A DNA stretch of 40,526 bases from positions 1-40,526 of the forward strand of contig DAOUTW010000041.1 in the NCBI GenBank assembly GCA_030668485.1, read 5' to 3'. This document shows positions 35,601-40,232 of the stretch, piece after piece. The position numbers and the translations under genes are program-made. Source of the stretch: Candidatus Zixiibacteriota bacterium. Lineage in GTDB: Bacteria > Zixibacteria > MSB-5A5 > GN15 > JAAZOE01. The notes under the pieces were generated by a model. That model saw only the letters and a list, made by a program, of their open reading frames with translations, was not told the DNA's origin and ran no database searches. Every line of letters begins with the position of its first letter. The first letter of the stretch is position 1.

Positions 35601-38281
35601 GATCTTATGAAATTACTGTCACGGTTTATGATGATTGCGGCGCTTCGGCCACCGATGCCGGTACCGCTACGGTGATGATTAATACCGGCCCGACAGTCGA
35701 GTTCGGTCCGTTTGACAGCCCATTGTATCTTTGTGATCTGACCGAGGTCTGTCTCCCGATTATCGTCGGCGACGCCGAGGGCAATATTGTCAGCCTGACC
35801 GGCAGCACGACCTGCGGCGGCGGAGTAACCTTCAATGAGGCTCAGGATGTTATCTGCTGGGCGCCGAATACCTTCGGACCGTGTACTATCACCGTGTTTA
35901 TCACCGATGATTGCGGCGTCTCGGATACCGCCACAGCCGAGGTAGAACTGATTGAATCTCCCGGACCGAGGCCGCCGTGTCCCGACGACACGACCATTTT
36001 TGTCTGTACCCCTGGTCAGCAGACCTGTGTCGATCTGGGCGACATTCAGCCCGGCAGCAATATCACCATCCGGCCTTCGATGTACAGTTTTGTTCCCGAC
36101 CTGGGTCAGTTGTGTTATTTCCCCAGCGGCGACCAAAGCGATCTTATAACCGTTATCGATTCCACCGAATGCGGTATTGATTCCTGCCAGTTCGTTCTGA
36201 CGACGGTCATGAATCGTCCCCCGGTGATTACCGGGGAGGCTCCGGGTGAGATAGAATTCTGTCACGAGGTCAATATCTGCATCGATTATGCCGCCAGCGA
36301 TCCCGATAACAATATTGAGACGATCAGGGTTCTCGGGGACTGCACCGGTGTTATTCTCGATGCCGCCAATAATCGAGTCTGCCTGGAAATCACTACCGAG
36401 GTTGATTGTACGCTCGATATTATCGCCATCGACGTCTGTGGCCTGGCCGATACTCTGACGATTCCGATCGTTGCCACGCCGAATCAGCCGCCGGCGATCA
36501 GCCTGCCTGATATTGAAACGGTGGTTCGCTGCAACGACGACGATACCCCGATCTTCATCGCCGATATCTGTGTCGGCGACGGTGATTATGACGAGGTGAC
36601 GCTGGTTATGGATTCCGGGCTGGGCGAGTTCAGCTTCAATCCGGTATTCAATTGCGGCGATTTGACTTTCACGCCGCCGACCAACGATACCGCACAATAT
36701 TGCTTCCGCTTCCGGGCCGAGGATGCCTGCGATACGGTTTATGAAACCTGGTGCCTGAATGTTCTACCGGCGTTGGTTTGTTCTACTTGTATCGAGGTGT
36801 CGATTGAAGATCGCGGCTGTACCAACTCCGGCCAGGTGACATCGGTCGATATTATCGCCAATGTGACCAATGATATTGCCGCCTATGATATGTTGATCGC
36901 TTATGATGCTTCGGCACTCAGTTTCCTCAGGGCCAATATCGGCACCGCCATCGAAGGATGGGAATACTTCACCTATCGCTTCGGTGATCAGGGCAATTGC
37001 GAAGCGCCCTGCCCGTCCGGTTTGATCCGGATGGTCGCTATCGCCGACGTCAACAACGGTCCGTTCCATCCTCCGGCCGAGCAACTCAATCCGGACGGCA
37101 CCATCGCCTCGATAACCTTCCGTGTATCCAATGACCTGAATTTGGGCGGCCAGAATATTCCGATCCAATTCTTCTGGATGGACTGCGGCGATAACGGCTT
37201 CTCCGATCCTACGGGGCAGTACCTGTATGTCGATAACATCATCTACAGTCCGGAAGGGAATATCATCTGGGATGAGTCCAACGATGCCGCCTATCCCGAG
37301 TCGGCGCGTTTTCCGCATGTCGGCGTTCCCGATGAATGTCTTATCGGCGATAAATTCGAACCGGTCCGCTGCATCAGCCTGCATAATGGCTACTTATGTA
37401 TCACCCATCCTGACTCGATCGATGCCCGCGGCGATTTGAACTTGAACGGTGTCGCGTATGAAATCGCGGATGCGGTTGTTTACACCAACTACTTTATCAG
37501 CGGTCTGAGCGCCTTTACTATCTCGGTGGCCGGACAAATTGCCGCTTCGGATGTCAACGCCGACGGCATGACACTTTCAATTGCCGACCTGGTATACCTG
37601 ATCCGTGTAATTATCGGCGATGCCCCGCCATATCCGAAGAAACTTATCAATAGCGATCCCGTTATCGGTATATGCAGCCAAACCGGGTCTAAGGCAACGG
37701 TCTCGCTCGATTCCGAGCATGATGTCGGGGCGGCGCTGCTGATCTTCAATTGCGAGGGTGGTACGCCGAATGAACCGGTACTGGCTGAAGCGGCAGAAGG
37801 TATGGAGATCAAATCGGGCTGGCTCAATGATGAATTCCGAGTCCTGGTATACAGTTTCGAAGCCGGAGCGATGATCAAAGCCGGAACCTCCGATCTGGTT
37901 AATATCTCAATGTCTGAGGGCGGTACCATTGAATTGGTTGAACTCGATGTCGCCGATTACTATGGCCGGGTCCTGGGATCTGAAATCGGCAACGCCATGT
38001 TGCCTCTGGCGCTGGAGTTGTCTCAGAACCAGCCCAACCCGTTCAATCCGACGACGACCTTCAGCATGGCTCTGCCGACTGCGTCCGATTACAATGTGAC
38101 GATATTCAATATCACCGGTCAAGTGGTCAAACGCTGGATCGGCTACGCTGAGGCCGGCTATATCACTTTCGAGTGGAACGGCCGCGATGAGAACGGTCAG
38201 ACGGTTGCCTCCGGTATCTACTTCTACCGCGCCCAGGCAGTTGGCACCGAAGCGATAAAGAAAATGATTTTGCTGAAATAG
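26654..38281 (+). CDS. Giant secreted multi-modular surface protein (Ig/cadherin-like repeats, cohesin-like, dockerin-like, sorting tail)
   Basis: About 3,875 residues. A signal peptide (LLVALFIFAGTVPLAA) starts at the ATG at 26654, which has GGAGGA just upstream. Residues about 155-300 contain RTIGFWKNHTG, a motif common in exported repeat proteins. From about residue 442 to 3,376 there are about 34 modules of about 85 residues, mostly with four or more cysteines and signatures such as LCELEEIC, SDPDGN and VTVYDDCGA. At least five types alternate in an ordered way. A cohesin-like domain follows (about 3,377-3,560, DMLIAYDASALSF), then a dockerin-like pair (about 3,592-3,660, DVNADGMTLSIADLVYL), a beta domain and a type IX/FlgD-like tail (NQPNPFNPTT, GIYFYRAQ). 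Role: probably cell-surface adhesion or a scaffold; the partner is unknown. It is monocistronic, with a terminator after. Confidence 0.92.
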   Translation: MLRFGYKSLLVALFIFAGTVPLAAYYYSPDNQPPGTPPNYNQIDPEYFYGVPSLAELGPAEMDGYFMYFDSVETRWSIMRAIPFGTYAYEQFHGSMLVQLDGEPEPGVNVWPQGFDLTDDLHRNDRWGWVKWPDSIAPNLYEVWWDITIECPEPVVNLTRTIGFWKNHTGVGPQDDLVSQFLPISLGTADGAKSLLVSDVQIAFDVLSMSLIVDQLDGISKLRAQLLAAKLDIASGTDGTVVADVIELADLFLADHEPADWWSLDDATRQMVLDWKNILDSYNNGYIGPGHDDGNIIVDCGEDGCPPCVVGMSFSGCAFDFNLWSSSYNQVFSADKIYLGEQRMPLSTIPGYLDTFEGIDDPYGHPFDCPDSPVFNKLTGTGMLECNEPNLSVFAPVMFPGAAYNADGMIVAGDEYGDSYSGSRVYEGNGIQFSLNDCGENNPPEFDPPVGYLKPVRLCLDGTIYDTIVANDFDPGAYVTLTQISGPGDFTSTPGAPPVYGYFSWTPTASGEYAIVFEAVDNFGASVIDSIIYDISFNTAPDITAQDTTIVACWGLQQICYTVPVFDPDDDSLTFTLISGMGEINPVTGEICFTPEVEGEYSFEVEVADSCAFDTAMFTVTVTLNNDPWINPYDTIIALCETDTICFDVTAFDPDPGDSLEINFVSGPGEFNQTGNGVGTHCFLPDGIDSARYVFVYNVTDNCWRESFKTSTPPVPTDSIVIIVITEEPPVITCPDGPIMEFLCGPDSLCVEIPIEPADAIITVLEQGAVYENGKLCFYADEPGIYEFTLVASNECGDDTCVVTFDVNMDEAPQLTCPPSQSIHLCEAGDISLPLGWMPESAVITIVPEAEYADGLMTFFAGEPGDYEFTVSAETGCGVDSCNFTITVTFDSPPVVTISDSTLLLCELEEICIPFSYSDPDGNVDRVIIQPVSFQKVNDSIVCFTPFGSGDYEIIVTVTDSCQNYTSDTAIITVELNQEPTVTVGDDSFFLCEPTEVCLPVTMFDPDSKIESVIISEPGYLDAENGQVCLPVSESGNYQIIVTVYDDCGAMAVDTGVAEVTFGAAPIIYCPPSGAMHLCGPDSISVPLSVVPVSTMLNISPEAMYADGMLTFFADEPGEYCFEVSAGSDCGADTCNFCITVTMDSPPTVTIADTVVYLCEFEEICLPYSYHDPDGNVVSVTVAGMKDYLDPSQTEGEVCFVPWRKGINELEIIVTDACGHSAYDTSTVIVVYNMDPQASLENATFNLCEPDNICMPLTMSDRDGVIDSVVVMAPAYYDADNQRVCMPVDETNLYQITAIVYDDCGASAIATAIARVIVNYTPEATVPNDTTVFLCELSEICLDGFEFLDRNQNLANIEFTPDIGTYTDGRYCFMPEGEGTFMFVVRATDSCGALDEDTINVTVELGEGVVIDCPVEIPPMTLCGPDSVCLDMPISPVTAEVRIVEEGAAYADGRLCFYADESGTYTYTVIATGDCGEDTCQVSVDITIDEAPQIVCPPSDTIDLCGPEMISVPLGYSPESAELLIDPQVEYSDGMLHFMAEEPGDYCFDVVASNSCGADTCHFCITVTFNSPPELAVTDSTLFLCAMQEICVPVSYSDPDGDTLAVIFSPEGLFELRDGEVCLNADAPGTYEYSIQVTDPCGLTIADTGTITVTLNEGPTVVVPDSSIFLCTPSTICLPVTITDPDEDIDSIIVSEPAYYDSEKGVVCLEVAEAGTYEITVTVYDDCGEMATDMGTITAEFGTFTQITCPESQTIHLCEPEMISLPLGVVPSNATVTIDPAIEYADGMISFMPDTAGMYCFTAIAESDCGADSCGFCITVEYDSPPTITATDSTVNLCESEEICIPFTVSDPDDNIDTVTVSPDIFSIVDGKVCFTPVESGTFNYYLSVMDECGNPDTAMGVIEVNFNQGPSVEVGDDSVFICEPTIVCLPIMALDNDGVIDSVIVSEPWYYNPDTSGVCREVSESGVYDVTVTVYDDCGASASMLGTAVVTLNSAPIVTLPADTSLFLCEPQQLCFPFEVTDIDNNLADITVLPEGFEITDGDICFFADELGVHEVILTATDSCGVSDADTFMVTVAINEPPAILVGDTTLFSCEPLEVCVQVNVADTDGDIDSVIVSMPAYYNEVNGTVCLPVEESGSFDITVTVYDDCGAPNSDIATFDVTINSTPVVDAPADSNVFVCTPGEICLDGFEIFDVDQNIVNIEFMPDLGTYVEGTYCFMPDQEGQYCFVVRATDECGLVAEDTVCVNYQLGTDAVIACPEGIQPVSLCSPDSVCFEIAIEPATAIVSVLEQDAVYADGKLCFFAEGEGLYTYTIVAQGDCGADTCQVTFDVSLMAGPQLTCPQIDSMHLCDPGMVSVPLGVMPGTAIVTTTPEAEYADGMLTFMAEGPGEYCFEVVATNECGSDTCNFCLTITMDSPPVVTISDTTLFLCNLEEICLPYQYSDPDDNVVSVTVGPNKFDVTDGLVCYTPIGAGTEEIYITVTDSCGHSAVDTATIVITLNQDPQVTVGDTAVFLCDPAVLCVPVSAFDSDGTIDSIVVVEPAYYDTENGTVCMSVSESGNHEAIVMAYDDCGVVAVDTGIITVRYNFPPMVDAPANKTVLFCEPTEICLDGFVVIDIDRNLESIQFTPDIGTFNDGTYCFTPQEAGEYCIVMRATDSCGAIGVDTVCVSVIQGSYVSLACPEGIIERSICEPDTVCIDVPVTPADADVIVLEDGGYYSGGQLCFFADHSGTYIYTVIATGDCNADTCVVTVDLSLGELPVITCPEPRNEHLCGPDSISVPLTISPADAELQISPDASYANGMLTFYADTEGEYCFEVIAYGPCGDDTCNFCVTVTFDDPPLVSVTDSTMYLCNLEEICIPVDISDPDNNIKTIEIYPPEYSLVDNAVCFTPTATGTYEIIVTVTDSCDHQTVDTGTVDLSLNPEPSVIVHDSTIFLCETGDVCLAVEMSDPDGTIDSIEVSEPAYYDAANQRVCLAVDVAGSYEITVTVYDDCGASATDAGTATVMINTGPTVEFGPFDSPLYLCDLTEVCLPIIVGDAEGNIVSLTGSTTCGGGVTFNEAQDVICWAPNTFGPCTITVFITDDCGVSDTATAEVELIESPGPRPPCPDDTTIFVCTPGQQTCVDLGDIQPGSNITIRPSMYSFVPDLGQLCYFPSGDQSDLITVIDSTECGIDSCQFVLTTVMNRPPVITGEAPGEIEFCHEVNICIDYAASDPDNNIETIRVLGDCTGVILDAANNRVCLEITTEVDCTLDIIAIDVCGLADTLTIPIVATPNQPPAISLPDIETVVRCNDDDTPIFIADICVGDGDYDEVTLVMDSGLGEFSFNPVFNCGDLTFTPPTNDTAQYCFRFRAEDACDTVYETWCLNVLPALVCSTCIEVSIEDRGCTNSGQVTSVDIIANVTNDIAAYDMLIAYDASALSFLRANIGTAIEGWEYFTYRFGDQGNCEAPCPSGLIRMVAIADVNNGPFHPPAEQLNPDGTIASITFRVSNDLNLGGQNIPIQFFWMDCGDNGFSDPTGQYLYVDNIIYSPEGNIIWDESNDAAYPESARFPHVGVPDECLIGDKFEPVRCISLHNGYLCITHPDSIDARGDLNLNGVAYEIADAVVYTNYFISGLSAFTISVAGQIAASDVNADGMTLSIADLVYLIRVIIGDAPPYPKKLINSDPVIGICSQTGSKATVSLDSEHDVGAALLIFNCEGGTPNEPVLAEAAEGMEIKSGWLNDEFRVLVYSFEAGAMIKAGTSDLVNISMSEGGTIELVELDVADYYGRVLGSEIGNAMLPLALELSQNQPNPFNPTTTFSMALPTASDYNVTIFNITGQVVKRWIGYAEAGYITFEWNGRDENGQTVASGIYFYRAQAVGTEAIKKMILLK
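28835..35683 (+). repeat. Higher-order protein super-repeat within the giant gene
   Basis: Five module types can be told apart by eye. D begins near LCGPDSVC and ends CGADTCxV. E has YADGMLTF and CGADTCNFC. A has LCxLEEIC and SDPDGN. B has SVIVSEPAYYD and VYDDCGA. C has EICLDGFE and PDIGTY. Read in order: D E A B E A B C; D E A B E A B A B C; D E A B C; D E A B. D modules start at 28835, 30872, 33413 and 34679. The units differ at the DNA level, so the duplications are old. Confidence 0.8.
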
Positions 38282-38300
38282 AAAAGCCCATCTCTACTTC

Positions 38301-38334
38301 AAGGAGTCTGCCGCAAAGCAGGCTCCTTTTTTTT
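38301..38334 (+). terminator. Terminator of the giant gene
   Basis: AAGGAGTCTGC and GCAGGCTCCTT pair with one mismatch around a short loop, followed by a T run of at least eight. It lies 20 bp after the stop. Confidence 0.85.
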
Positions 38335-38353
38335 AAATTATTCGGAGGGGTGA

Positions 38354-38833
38354 TTACTTGTGGTAGCTGCCGCCGGCATTTAGATTCAGGACACGATATA
38401 GTTGCTCCAGCAGTACCAGCCGGGTTATCTGATGCGACATTGTCATAGCGGAGAAGCTGAAGCAGAGGCCTTTCGGCTCTCTGATCGATTTGAGAGCCGG
38501 GGCGAGGCCATAGGGGCCACCAATGACAAATTCAATCAGGGAATGCCCGTCCACCTGCAGCTTTTCGATTTTCCTGGCAAAGATTTCGGTGGGACAGGTT
38601 TTGCCTTTGACATCGAGCAGAAACAGGTAACCGCCTTTGAGATTGGCCTCAATCGCTTCGGCCTCCGCGATCAGGGCTTTGCTGATATCGGTTCCCTTTG
38701 CATATTTCGCCTCAGGAACAACTGTAAATTCAAGGCGGGCGTACTTTTTTATCAGCTTGTCGTAATGTTCAATATGTTCGGAGACCCAGCGGTTTTTGTC
38801 GCGCCCGACAGTGATTATATGAATGGTCAGCAT
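38354..38833 (-). CDS. rlmH: 23S rRNA (pseudouridine1915-N3)-methyltransferase
   Basis: The product is 159 residues, the usual RlmH length. It methylates pseudouridine 1915 in helix 69 of 23S rRNA using S-adenosylmethionine. The SPOUT-fold signatures are visible: FLLDVKGKT, IGGPYGLAPA (the SAM-binding GGPxG, 105-109), and SFSAMTMSHQITRLVLLEQLYRVL near the C terminus, ending NAGGSYHK. The ATG at 38833 (minus strand) has CGAGGG about 5 nt upstream; the frame is open to 38857, but those residues precede the normal start MLTIHIITVGR. It overlaps the stop of the YjbQ gene by 1 nt (TAATG), so the two form one operon. Confidence 0.95.
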   Translation of the reverse strand: MLTIHIITVGRDKNRWVSEHIEHYDKLIKKYARLEFTVVPEAKYAKGTDISKALIAEAEAIEANLKGGYLFLLDVKGKTCPTEIFARKIEKLQVDGHSLIEFVIGGPYGLAPALKSIREPKGLCFSFSAMTMSHQITRLVLLEQLYRVLNLNAGGSYHK

Positions 38834-39231
38834 TATCCCTCGATTATTTTGAGCCATACCTTGCGGGAGCGAGGCCCGTCGAATTCACAGAAATAGATCC
38901 CCTGCCAGGTACCTAGGCATAGCCTTCCTTCTGCGATAAACACTGTGGCTGACGATCCCATCAGGCTGGCTTTGATATGGGCCGGTGAATTGCCCTCGGC
39001 GTGGCGGAATTTGCCCGATTGCGGGACCATCTCATCGAGATGCATGAGGATATCGCTTTTGACGCTGGGGTCGGCGTTTTCGTTGATAGTAATACCGGCG
39101 GTGGTGTGGGCGACATAGACGATGACGAAACCTTCATTGATTTTACAGTCAGAGACCGCCGTTTGCACCTCGGAAGTGATATCGACCAGTTGTGTTTGTC
39201 CCGAGGTCGGGACCTTGATGGAGCCGTTCAT
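38833..39231 (-). CDS. YjbQ/UPF0047-family protein
   Basis: The product is 132 residues, the family length. Visible motifs are VYVAHTTAGITINENAD (about 38-54, with the conserved His-Thr-Thr) and KFRHAEGNSPAHIKASL (74-90), followed by LGTWQGIYFCEFDGPR. The conserved His and Glu residues suggest a small metal-binding enzyme; some homologues are annotated as a secondary thiamine-phosphate synthase activity, and the true role is unsettled. It is the first gene of the minus-strand operon with rlmH. The upstream 1 kb (39232-40232) holds no other clear gene on either strand apart from the candidate small ORF. Confidence 0.9.
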   Translation of the reverse strand: MNGSIKVPTSGQTQLVDITSEVQTAVSDCKINEGFVIVYVAHTTAGITINENADPSVKSDILMHLDEMVPQSGKFRHAEGNSPAHIKASLMGSSATVFIAEGRLCLGTWQGIYFCEFDGPRSRKVWLKIIEG

Positions 39232-39326
39232 ACGTTTTTCCCGTTTGAGTTTCTATTGCCAAGTTAGTGTGATTTGCAGCCTCTAACAAGACAATTGTTG
39301 GCGTCTAGGGGAGGGATCACCCAGCG

Positions 39327-39350
39327 CGGTCGGGAATCCTTTCCCGACCG
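39327..39350. repeat. Perfect palindrome CGGTCGGGAA / TTCCCGACCG
   Basis: Ten-bp perfect arms around TCCT. It has the same layout as the GCGTCAGGAA palindrome at 39995, so it probably belongs to the same REP-like class. Confidence 0.6.
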
Positions 39351-39371
39351 GATCGATATAGCACTAAAATG

Positions 39372-39410
39372 GCGTCAGGAAAGAATTACTGGCGCCGCGC
39401 AAAAATTTGC
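39372..39410. repeat. 39-bp direct repeat, copy 1
   Basis: Begins GCGTCAGGAAAGAATT and ends AAAAATTTGC. It matches 39995-40034 at roughly 33 of 39 positions. Its right arm has drifted, so the palindrome is imperfect here. Confidence 0.65.
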
Positions 39411-39439
39411 TGTTCTGCAGGGTTGCTGTTCTGCAGGGT
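39407..39439. repeat. Two tandem copies of TTGCTGTTCTGCAGGG
   Basis: An exact 16-bp unit starting at 39407 and 39423. The second copy runs into the hairpin at 39431. Confidence 0.7.
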
Positions 39440-39473
39440 CCTGATCCGCTTTTTGCGGATTGTGACCCTGCAG
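39431..39473. repeat. Nested palindrome CTGCAGGGTC / GACCCTGCAG
   Basis: The outer 10-bp arms (39431-39440 and 39464-39473) are perfect. The inner arms ATCCGC and GCGGAT (39444-39449 and 39455-39460) enclose TTTTT. This makes a long stable hairpin on either strand. Confidence 0.7.
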
Positions 39474-39492
39474 TAAATGATTATGCCATCTA

Positions 39493-39527
39493 ACGATCAC
39501 ACCGCCGTAAAGCGGCGGCAGGATCGT
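39493..39527. repeat. Palindrome ACGATC / GATCGT with CCGCCG / CGGCGG core
   Basis: Outer 6-bp arms (39493-39498 and 39522-39527) and an inner core (39502-39507 and 39513-39518) with loop TAAAG. Confidence 0.6.
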
Positions 39528-39582
39528 GAGAAACATCTAATATCTGCTTTTGAGACGGACTCAAGGCGGTGGGCTATCAATA

Positions 39583-39627
39583 TTCCGCAGGGCTGAAACA
39601 CACGGCGGCAGATCAATCCCTGCGGAA
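39583..39627. repeat. Palindrome TTCCGCAGGG / CCCTGCGGAA
   Basis: Perfect 10-bp arms (39583-39592 and 39618-39627) around a 25-nt loop, just downstream of the candidate small ORF on the minus strand. Confidence 0.6.
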
Positions 39628-39650
39628 CAGTTAAGAGACGTTACCGATAA

Positions 39651-39758
39651 TTACGGTAGGGGCCATACGACAACCCCATAAAGCGGGCTGATAACTATCT
39701 TACAGAAGTCCTGACATCTGTTCTTCGATACTTCCGTGGGATCGATTAAATAAATCAT
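39651..39758 (-). CDS. Candidate 35-residue small protein with consensus ribosome site
   Basis: On the minus strand GAGGAGGTGAATTC directly precedes an ATG (39758), giving AGGAGGT with 7-nt spacing, the best ribosome site in the window. The frame encodes 35 residues: MIYLIDPTEVSKNRC, then QDFC, then a hydrophobic end with PLYGVVVWPLP. It has two cysteines (C15, C19) and no signal peptide. A consensus-like promoter (39924-39952, minus) and a folded leader lie upstream; stable hairpins lie downstream. It could be a small regulatory or precursor peptide, or the start region of an RNA-only gene. No maturation enzyme is visible. The short length means chance cannot be excluded. Confidence 0.4.
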   Translation of the reverse strand: MIYLIDPTEVSKNRCQDFCKIVISPLYGVVVWPLP

Positions 39759-39917
39759 GAATTCACCTCCTCTCGGATGGGATCGGTCGGCAAGACATTG
39801 GAAAGGACGATGCCGAGGAAGAGCAGTCTTGCCGTCTGTGTCTGTTAATCATCCGCTGTTGCGGATGGTGATGCCACTCACAACACATAGACAGCCCGCA
39901 AGCCTATCTATGAGACC
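39759..39917 (-). ncRNA. Folded 5' leader of the candidate small ORF
   Basis: Read on the minus strand, CATCCGC pairs with GCGGATG around a 4-nt loop (39850-39867). CGGCAAGAC pairs perfectly with GTCTTGCCG (39788-39796 and 39826-39834, 29 nt between). A partial outer pairing joins CTGTCTATGTGTT with AACAGACACAGAC. No known RNA family is recognised; the fold was found by eye. Confidence 0.35.
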
Positions 39918-39923
39918 CAATTC

Positions 39924-39952
39924 AGTCTATAAAAATCGCCTTACAGTGTCAA
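39924..39952 (-). promoter_or_regulatory. Minus-strand promoter for the small ORF
   Basis: On the minus strand TTGACA (39947-39952) is followed after 17 bp by TAGACT (39924-39929). The predicted transcript start is near 39917. Confidence 0.5.
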
Positions 39953-39994
39953 GGTAAAGATTGGTGGTAGGTGGGCGGGCCGTCAATAGAGAGA

Positions 39995-40034
39995 GCGTCA
40001 GGAAAGGGTTCCTGACGCCGCAGAAAACATTTGC
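39995..40034. repeat. 39-bp direct repeat, copy 2, with perfect GCGTCAGGAA palindrome
   Basis: GCGTCAGGAA (39995-40004) and TTCCTGACGC (40009-40018) form a perfect palindrome. The trailing CGCAGAAAACATTTGC matches copy 1 at 39372. The pair brackets the small-ORF segment. Confidence 0.65.
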
Positions 40035-40122
40035 AAAGAAAGGCCGCCTGATTATCGTGAATACACTTTTTTACACACTAATCTTGACATTACCCGGTGG
40101 GGTACGCATTCCTATAAAACTC

Positions 40123-40150
40123 TTGACATATGGCCACAAACCGCTATCTT
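40123..40150 (+). promoter_or_regulatory. Promoter of the last, truncated gene
   Basis: TTGACA (40123-40128), a 16-bp spacer, TATCTT (40145-40150). A second TTGACA at 40084 has no good -10 box. The leader to the ATG at 40233 would be about 76 nt. Confidence 0.5.
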
Positions 40151-40232
40151 GCATTTACATAATAGATTTTATCCAGTTCAGATTTGCAGTTTGCATTACA
40201 GTTTACATATCATATCGCGTGGGAGGGAAACC

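Noticed and set aside
28835-35683. Possible CRISPR-like or DNA-level tandem array
   Set aside because: The repetition is at the protein level with diverged codons; there are no short exact repeats with regular spacers.
35000-36697. 565-codon open frame on the minus strand inside the giant gene
   Set aside because: It lies fully antisense to a clearly coding gene with a periodic repeat pattern, has no ribosome site or promoter, and its residues show no family. It results from the giant gene's codon bias. The same holds for the 382-codon frame at 33695-34843 and many shorter ones.
38402-38896. 164-codon plus-strand frame
   Set aside because: It is antisense to rlmH, whose motifs are unmistakable.
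39390-39410. Possible sigma-54 promoter (TGGC ... TTGC)
   Set aside because: The distance between the two boxes is about 6 bp too long for a -24/-12 promoter.
39757-39957. 66-codon plus-strand frame opposite the small-ORF leader
   Set aside because: It starts inside the complement of the ribosome site of the minus-strand small ORF, lacks its own ribosome site and is low in coding character.
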